From Ulota crispa (Eukaryota > Streptophyta > Bryopsida > Orthotrichales > Orthotrichaceae): a stretch of 64,000 bases of DNA. Location: NCBI GenBank assembly GCA_963920765.1, contig OY987246.1, positions 14,194,868-14,258,867 on the forward strand, written 5' to 3'. The position numbers were made by a program, and so were the translations under genes. The notes under the pieces were generated by a model. That model ran no database searches. It was given only the letters and a program-made list of their open reading frames with translations, and was not told the DNA's origin. This document shows positions 58,179 through 64,000 of the stretch, in pieces. Numbering within the stretch: the stretch's first letter is position 1; every line of letters starts with the position of its first letter.

Positions 58179-58796
58179 TTGGCTGTCACTGAATATCTAT
58201 ACATTAAATTATGCTGCTTGTTTGGATGTTTGTTTGCCACATTGAAATCTCTTGGATTTTGTGTCCCCATTGCGTGCTTGATCCTGCTAGAAAGCTCTAG
58301 GCTAGGAGAGGTGCACAGGCTTGATTTTGTGGAATTTGGGCATACAATAGGTAAGTTATTGAATTCTAAAGTTTTTTATGGATTAAAAATTAGAAAATTA
58401 TTGATTGACCAAAGAAAAGTTCTATGTAAAAATAGGGTAGAGTACAAATTTAACTAAAGTAAAATTTGGATGTTCACTTAAAAACATAGTAGAGTGCAAG
58501 TTTAACTGAAATAAAGTATAAGTTTAACCAAAGTAAAGCACAAAATTAACCACTGGTGGCATGAGGAGATGGCATGGGGGGCATGGAGGGGGGTGAAAAT
58601 TGGGCCAACAACACAAGGCCTCACTAGTTGCATTCAAGTTGCCTTCATAGTTAGGTTGGCTTACCTTGGTAAGTTACGTCACGACTCACTACTTGGTCAA
58701 TATATGCAACTCTCTAAATACTTGGATTTCACATTATTAATGACTTGGACGTCATTGATTTCTTTTTCCACATCTTAGTTGCTATTGTCATGTCCT
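58179..58796. other. Intergenic DNA, no gene seen
   Basis: Short direct repeats with TAACYRAARTAAA near 58440-58550. The frame 58179-58457 has no recognised domain. Confidence 0.4.
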
Positions 58797-59031
58797 TTAA
58801 CCCTTAAAGCCCTAGCAACAAGATCCTGTTTTTGGGGCCCACAACTTGATCTCACTTTTTCTTTTAATTTGTATAGTGAAAACAGTTGTGGCTAGTTCCC
58901 ATCAGCAAAGAAGGTAGTCCTTCAAATCTTATGGTCACTTTTTCTAGGATGTAATTTTCCAAGCTTTGGTGGCCATTAAACCCCCCATTTTCTCCTAAAC
59001 CCTAAAACAACTCTAGGCGCTCAAGGATTAA
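58797..59031 (+). mobile_element. TTAA-flanked MITE, family K, copy K2 (complete)
   Basis: 235 bp, TTAA at 58797-58800 (TTAACCCTTAAAGCCC) and 59028-59031 (AGGCGCTCAAGGATTAA). It is the reference copy for K1 and K3. Confidence 0.8.
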
Positions 59032-59148
59032 AGATTGTTTATTGTAGTAAATTTTATGAAGACCATTGTAGTAGCAATACATATTTGGATAGTGTAGAAT
59101 GTCAAGAAATTAGTTTGGGGCAACATAAATGCAATATTTATTGTAGTT

Positions 59149-60076
59149 TAAACCCCTAAAGGACCATGGCCTTTATTTTGTCAAAAGACATTCAAAACTG
59201 CTACATTTATGGCAAAGAGTAAAAAAGTTTGAAAATCGGTCTTTTTGCATATCTAACCATAGAATCTTGTACTAAACTACTATACAAATGTGTCATTCTA
59301 AACTCAAGAACTTTGACCACACAAATTGGAAGATATTTGCATTTAAAGTGTAAAAAACAAGTTTTTTTGCACCTTGTCTGACTAGTTTATTTAATTTTGA
59401 ACTTTTTTAACTTAAATTTTTTGCACCACAGAGTTTGGAATTCTATTTTATTGTGGTAGGAAGTTGAGTTTGGAATCTTGGGAAAAAAATCAAAACAAGA
59501 AATACTTAATTTCATTCTTTAAAAAAACGTTAGGTAGAAAAAGGTATGAGCTGAGGGTATGAGATTGAAAAAGAATTAGAATGCTAATAACCTTGCAATG
59601 GAATTGAAATGTAATAATCCCAATGGTGAGATTGTTCTAGAAAGCAAACTTCACCCTCTCCAACAATTTTTTTTTGAAAAAATGCTAAACTTGCATTCAA
59701 AAATGAAGTTTATAAGTTATTTTTTCAAGAAGATGCTTGAACTGCCCAAAAAAACAAGATTGTCCATAACTTTCTCATAACTAGTCCAAATGGAATGAAT
59801 CAAAGCTTCAAATGTTGACAAAGATATAATTTATGAGAAAAAAAATCAAGTTTTTGTAAAAAAGAAATTTGCTGCCCAGACTCCCCAAATTTGTGCTTAT
59901 TTGGGCATAACTTTTGCTCCCTAGCATCAATTGGAGTAAAATTATATCCCTCAAGAGCTAATGTGTTTTTCTATCTTCAAAAAAGTTTCAAGAAACTAGG
60001 TCAAAAATTGAGGCCGTAGGTACCAGCCCAAAATACCATTTGTTCCTTGTATGGACAATTGTCCTTTAGGCGTTAA
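59149..60076 (+). mobile_element. TTAA-flanked MITE, family F, copy F4 (diverged)
   Basis: About 928 bp. Starts TAAACCCCTAAAGGACCATG and ends GTCCTTTAGGCGTTAA (TTAA 60073-60076). Same order of blocks as F1 and F3 (CATTCAAAACTGCTAC, ATAACTTTCTCATAA, TCAAAGCTTC, CATAACTTTTG). Its right TTAA is also the left TTAA of T1. Confidence 0.75.
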
Positions 60077-60321
60077 CCCCTGAGCGCCCCACATGTCAAA
60101 ATGTGGCCTCTCCATATTTGACGGGTTGTTGTCTTTGACCGTAATAATCTTTTGATCCATGCAACAAATTTTTACCAAATTTTTCATACACATGCGGACC
60201 CTAAGCCTTGTGCAATATCAACAGCTAACTCTTCCAAATGTTGTTTTTGAACTTGTGGTGCCAAATTGTTTGCAATGAGGTTTGATATTGCACAAATTTG
60301 GACTTGGCGCTCAAGGGTTCA
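60073..60321. mobile_element. TTAA-flanked MITE T1
   Basis: 249 bp. TTAACCCCTGAGCGCCCC on the left and the complement of TTGGCGCTCAAGGGTTCA on the right (right tetranucleotide TTCA). The termini match A1 (248 bp), but the interior differs. Confidence 0.75.
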
Positions 60322-60710
60322 GGTAACCTTACCCATACTTGAGCGTTTAATGGTTTTGGTACTTTAAGGTCTTGATAAATTCAAGATTTTTTTTAACAAG
60401 CTATCATGAAACATTATTTTTGTGGAAAAAAGTTTTGTAGAATATTTGATATTAAAGGGCAAAGTTATGGCTCATAGGGTCTTTAAAAGCAAAATTAGAC
60501 TAACCTTGAAACTACTTGGATGTGTTCCTATACATGTATTTGACAATCCCAATCCCAACCCTTCCAAACTAGCTCTTAAGCTGACATGTGGCAAAATCTA
60601 CTTGTGCACACAACGTTTGCTGCTCCACTTTAAGTTCAATAGTGTATTGCAAAACCCCCAAATCTAAAGTGCGGAATTGAGTGCTGCACAAGTATGGGTA
60701 AGGTTACCTT
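60321..60710. mobile_element. Inverted-end element U
   Basis: Left AGGTAACCTTACCCATACTT and right, in complement, AAGGTAACCTTACCCATACT. About 390 bp. It abuts T1 on its left and N2 on its right. A short frame inside has no recognisable product. Confidence 0.6.
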
Positions 60711-60828
60711 AGGGTGAGTTTACATTTGGTGTTAGGAGAGATATTAGCAATATGAATGTAGCCTAATAGTGTGTCTAAATGCATCTATCTTTCTTTCTCT
60801 ACCACCCCTTTTAGTGTGATCATACCCT
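60711..60828. mobile_element. Small foldback MITE N2
   Basis: AGGGTGAGTTTACATTTGGT at the left and CTTTTAGTGTGATCATACCC at the right. It shares GATATTAGCAATATGAATGT with N1. Confidence 0.6.
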
Positions 60829-60865
60829 TAGACACACTATATCAGAACTTTCACCATTTCTTTTA

Positions 60866-61276
60866 GGGAATTGATATATGCACACCTGGGGGTTGATATT
60901 TGCACATCCCCTTGGGGTAAATTTTAGATTTCTACCATCATAATGTGGAATTTGAGAATTTTGAATTCAAATTTGGACTTAGAGACCATGATTTAGTCTA
61001 GAACCCTAAAAAAGTTGCAATTCAACAACACCCAATGAAAAAGTTTAGCTAGGGGGAAAAGTGTCTCTTTTACTTTTGTTTGTAAAAAAATATAAGCTTT
61101 CTCATTGGGTGTTGTTCAATTGCAACATTTTTTTATGGTTCTAGACAAAAACCATGGTCTCGAAGCCCAAATCTGAATTTGAAATTCTCAAATTCCACTT
61201 TATGATGGTAGAAATCTAAAATTTACCCCCAAGGGGGTGTGCAAATATCACCCCCTAGTGTGCATATATCAATTCC
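60866..61276. mobile_element. Foldback element P1
   Basis: A near-perfect palindromic element: GGGAATTGATATATGCACAC mirrors GTGTGCATATATCAATTCC. GTAAATTTTAGATTTCTACC mirrors its complement, and AACACCCAATGAAAAAG mirrors CTCATTGGGTGTTG around a short loop at about 61055. The flanks TCACCATTTCTTTTA and TAAAAGAAATGGTGA are also inverted, so the fold extends outward. Confidence 0.8.
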
Positions 61277-61312
61277 TTAAAAGAAATGGTGAAAGTTCTA
61301 ATATAGTGTGTT

Positions 61313-61380
61313 TAAGGATATATTCACACTAAGAAGGATGATAGAGAAAGAAAATTAGATGCATTTGGACACACTTTTAG
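61313..61380 (-). mobile_element. Partial inverted N-type element N3
   Basis: TTCACACTAAGAAGGATGAT then AGAGAAAGAAAATTAGATGC matches N2 in reverse complement. It extends the P1 hairpin into arms of about 300 bp. Confidence 0.55.
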
Positions 61381-61382
61381 AC

Positions 61383-61570
61383 AAAAGATAAGCTTTCTCA
61401 TTGGGTGTTGTTCAATTGTAACATTTTTTGAAATTCTAAACTAAATCACGGTCTTTGAGTCCAAATCTGAATTCAAAATTCTCAAAGTCCACTTTATGAT
61501 AGTAGAAATCCAAAATTTCCTCCAGGGGGTGTGCAAATATCAACCCCCGATGTGCATATATCAATTCCCT
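61383..61570. mobile_element. Half copy P2 (right arm only)
   Basis: Matches the right arm of P1 from AAGCTTTCTCATTGGGTGTT to GTGCATATATCAATTCCC, with scattered changes. The left arm is absent. Confidence 0.7.
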
Positions 61571-62094
61571 TCTTTTATCTACACTATTTTGGTACCCTCA
61601 CTAACTTATATTATCACCTGATTTTGTTACCGGGTCGCCCAAGCGCGATCCCCGATGCACTGCGTGAGCCAGTGGCGCTAAGCTTACTTGTAGAAACGGA
61701 GAAACCCACTGGCCAGTGGCCACAGGTCTTCCTCTCTTCCGTCGCCATCGCCATCGTCGACCCCTGTTCTAGGAAAAGCTATCACGCCGCAGCGCTATTG
61801 CCGGAATTGGCTGCTGCTCAATCATCTCGCTATCAATCTTCTTCCGCGTGAGAGCACCGATGTCTCCAGATTTCGATACCACGACGGCATTCCTCCTTAC
61901 GATGGTTTGAATTCCGAGAGAACGAGAGAACGAGGGAGCGTGTGAGTGTGTGGACCTTGAACCCTATGTTTCGGGTTTGGGACTTTTGGCTGGGGTTGTA
62001 GCCACACTTTGTCGTCGTGAATGATATGTGGGACGAACTTCGAATCGGGAGCTGTGCGAGCTGCGGGACGAGGGGATTGTGTTGACTTGGCGCC
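61571..62094 (+). promoter_or_regulatory. Promoter and 5' leader of the NAD carrier gene
   Basis: GC content rises sharply after 61620. No TATA box was fixed. The region directly follows transposon half copy P2. No other product is recognised. Confidence 0.45.
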
Positions 62095-64000
62095 ATGCCT
62101 GAGGAGCAGCGATCCAAGATTTTCAATGCCGCGGCTGGCGCTGGCGCAGGTGCGGTTTTTCCTTGTTTTGCTTTCGAAACAATTTTGTCAGAGTTGCTGT
62201 TTATTTTTATGCGGTGACATACATTCTGCTTCTAACAGAAGCCGTGCGTGATCTACCGAGGGTTTTTAAGATTTTGTCGAAATTTCTGTTTGAGAACTAG
62301 TACGCACACATGACGTGATGTTGTTGTATCTCAAGTTCAAAATTCAACCGGGGCTTATCTGTGAGAGCGCGGTTTTTCTCAAGCCCGTGAATTTTAGGGA
62401 AATTCTTTCTGTTTTTATTCCGAAGTGAGAGGTTTTATTGCAGTGGTGTTTGGTTGTTTGCGTTTATGTCTCTTTTCCTGGGAATGGAAGCTTTGTGTGG
62501 AATTATTCAGCGTCGGTTGGTGTTTCTGTATGATTCAACATACATTGTTTTGCTTGCTTAGCCGGGGGATGTTTTTATTTCAAGTTTTAATGAAGGCTCA
62601 AGGGAATTAAGACATGAGAATTATGCACAAGTAATACTTTGTGTTTCATAGATAAACGAAATTTTCAAATGCGAAGCTGCGAAAGCCTGGTCTTGCGAAC
62701 ATGTGAAGTGTACTGTTTTGCTATTTTGATGCGAAGGTTTTTTCATGTTTACTGGATAGTATTAATCAACTGCTGTGGGGATGGATGGGTGCAGGAGCCA
62801 TTGCTGCTACGTTTGTATGTCCTCTCGATGTCGTCAAGACTCGGTTACAGGTCTATCGACCGGCTGCGCAATCCGAGGCTGGACTCAAAGGTAGTCCCTT
62901 GTCTTTCATTTTTATTATGTACTTGTAATTTAGGTCATGGAGTTGCAGCCTTTGCTGATCAGCACCATTTGAGCACTTGTTTGTTCTTTTCTACTTTCGA
63001 AATCTCTTGCTTTTGAATTGGCGAACGTTTGGGGATGACAGGTGAGCCTTGAGAATGGATCTAGAGAATGGTATATGCATGAACTTCTTAGTGAATGGCC
63101 GTAAGCCTGCTGACTCGCTGCAATGCTGACGTGCTGCAGGTGGAATAATAATCGGAAGCTTGTCTCAGATATTTAGGGATGAGGGAGTCAGAGGTCTGTA
63201 TCGTGGTCTGTCTCCTACCATGGTGGCTCTGCTTCCGAACTGGGCGGTCTCTCTCTCTCTCTACCTTTCTTCTCTTCCCAATGAGTACGACTCATCACTG
63301 CATTACTAGATGTATACGTGGATTTATATATACTATTATCAACTGTTTCATCCACTACTACTTCCTGGGACCTGTCTTTATCGTTGGGCGTATATATCTT
63401 TAGCAGTGCATTGCTTCTCGGAGATGGTCATACTGTAGCACCTTGAACCAATTTTTGATTCTTAATGGCTGCTACTTTCCAATGACACAGAAGTCTGCCA
63501 CGTGCAGGTTTATTTCACGGTTTATGAGCAGCTGAAAAGGGTACTGCAAAGTGATCTTGAAGTTGGTGAGTAAATTTCAAAATTGGTGCTAAATTTGGAT
63601 CTTAGCTTGGTCTTACTTGTCATGGGGTTATTCTAGAGTTGTAGAGCTTTGTGGCTTGGGCGTTGTTACTCACAAGGTAAGTCAACACTTGCAGCTCACG
63701 CCAGTCATCACAGGATGACCTTAGGTGCCAATGTTGCGGCGGCTGCGGGAGCTGGCACAGCTACTATTTTGGTTACTAACCCTCTATGGGTGGTGAAAAC
63801 CCGGATGCAGGTGAGTTCTTATTGCTGTTCCAGTTTGGGTGCAACTTTTGTGATCGAGAACATCTATGATGGATGTAGTTGAGTGAAATAGGAGCTTAAT
63901 CATGTTTTTTTAATTTTTCTGAAAACGTCGATGAAAATGTGCTTTGTAGCGTGTTGCTAAATGTGAATCTATGTAATGCTGAGTTTGTGCAGACACAGCG
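62095..64000 (+). CDS. Mitochondrial carrier family, NAD+/nucleotide transporter (NDT-like), partial
   Basis: A membrane carrier of organelles; closest in motif to plant NDT1/NDT2 NAD(+) and related folate/pyrimidine-nucleotide carriers. Visible exons are 62095-62149, 62795-62890, 63140-63246, 63508-63565, 63695-63810 and the start of another at 63993; the gene runs off the window, so about 146 residues are seen of a usual ~300-380. The start ATG gives [19 protein letters not shown]. First repeat: [19 protein letters not shown] (PxDxxK signature), then [16 protein letters not shown] and [20 protein letters not shown]. The second repeat starts [20 protein letters not shown] followed by [10 protein letters not shown], where Trp replaces the acidic residue of PxD/E, a known mark of the NAD/pyrimidine nucleotide/folate subgroup. 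All introns have GT-AG borders and consistent phases. Target membrane (mitochondrion, plastid or peroxisome) cannot be decided here. Confidence 0.9.

Noticed and set aside
61833..62126. A 97-residue - strand frame before the NAD carrier
   Set aside because: Antisense to the leader and first exon of the carrier, without domain or independent support.

Overview
The window looks like nuclear DNA of a green plant (a streptophyte: land plant or charophyte alga). The evidence is a set of spliced genes with GT-AG introns whose products are plant-type: a PTB3-like polypyrimidine-tract-binding protein, a Mini-RNase III of the organellar kind, an FHA plus PBZ nuclear protein, and an NDT-type NAD(+)/nucleotide carrier. 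The species cannot be named from sequence alone. Genes are sparse: five recognisable protein genes, one hypothetical exon and one partial gene copy. They sit as GC-richer islands in AT-rich DNA packed with small non-autonomous DNA transposons.

Layout. Positions 1-2236 are the left arm of an inverted repeat carrying the last six exons of the PTB-like gene on the + strand. The right arm (20703-22938) lies inside the complete PTB-like gene, which runs on the - strand from about 25.7 kb (start codon) to 21051 (stop). The 18.5 kb loop between the arms holds transposon remnants, AT-rich spacer, a small secreted Cys-rich protein gene (11.6-11.85 kb, -) with a TATA box and promoter tandem repeats, and a hypothetical exon (19.7-20.0 kb, -). 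From 25.7 to 27.7 kb is the presumed 5' leader and promoter of PTB. Mini-RNase III (31.3-34.2 kb, +), FHA-PBZ (39.1-42.4 kb, +) and the 5' part of the NAD carrier (62.1 kb to the window end, +) follow, separated by transposon-rich DNA. A GC-richer stretch at 45.6-46.9 kb may be transcribed, but no product was recognised.

Mobile DNA dominates. I delimit about twenty full-length or partial elements flanked by TTAA (or one-base variants), with termini starting CCC(C)TNAA or CCC(C)TGAGCGCC. This is the target site and first bases expected of piggyBac-like elements. They fall into several families (here called A/T, F, G, H, J, K, L, M). Three TA-flanked Stowaway/mariner-like MITEs, a TA-flanked family with long terminal inverted repeats (S, Q), a group with TAAGGTAGGA ends (R, W, X) and several foldback elements (N, P, U, V, Z) are also present. 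Elements often abut and share one target tetranucleotide or dinucleotide, giving end-to-end chains at 2.2-3.4, 52.3-53.2, 56.2-58.2 and 59.1-61.6 kb. No transposase gene was seen.

The genes do not form a pathway. PTB-like is an RNA-processing regulator, Mini-RNase III matures organellar RNA, FHA-PBZ is probably a nuclear DNA-damage or poly(ADP-ribose)-binding protein, and the carrier moves NAD or a related nucleotide across an organelle membrane. The most striking structural signals are the apparently perfect 2.2 kb inverted duplication of part of the PTB gene (recent event or assembly artefact) and the dense TTAA-flanked MITE landscape.
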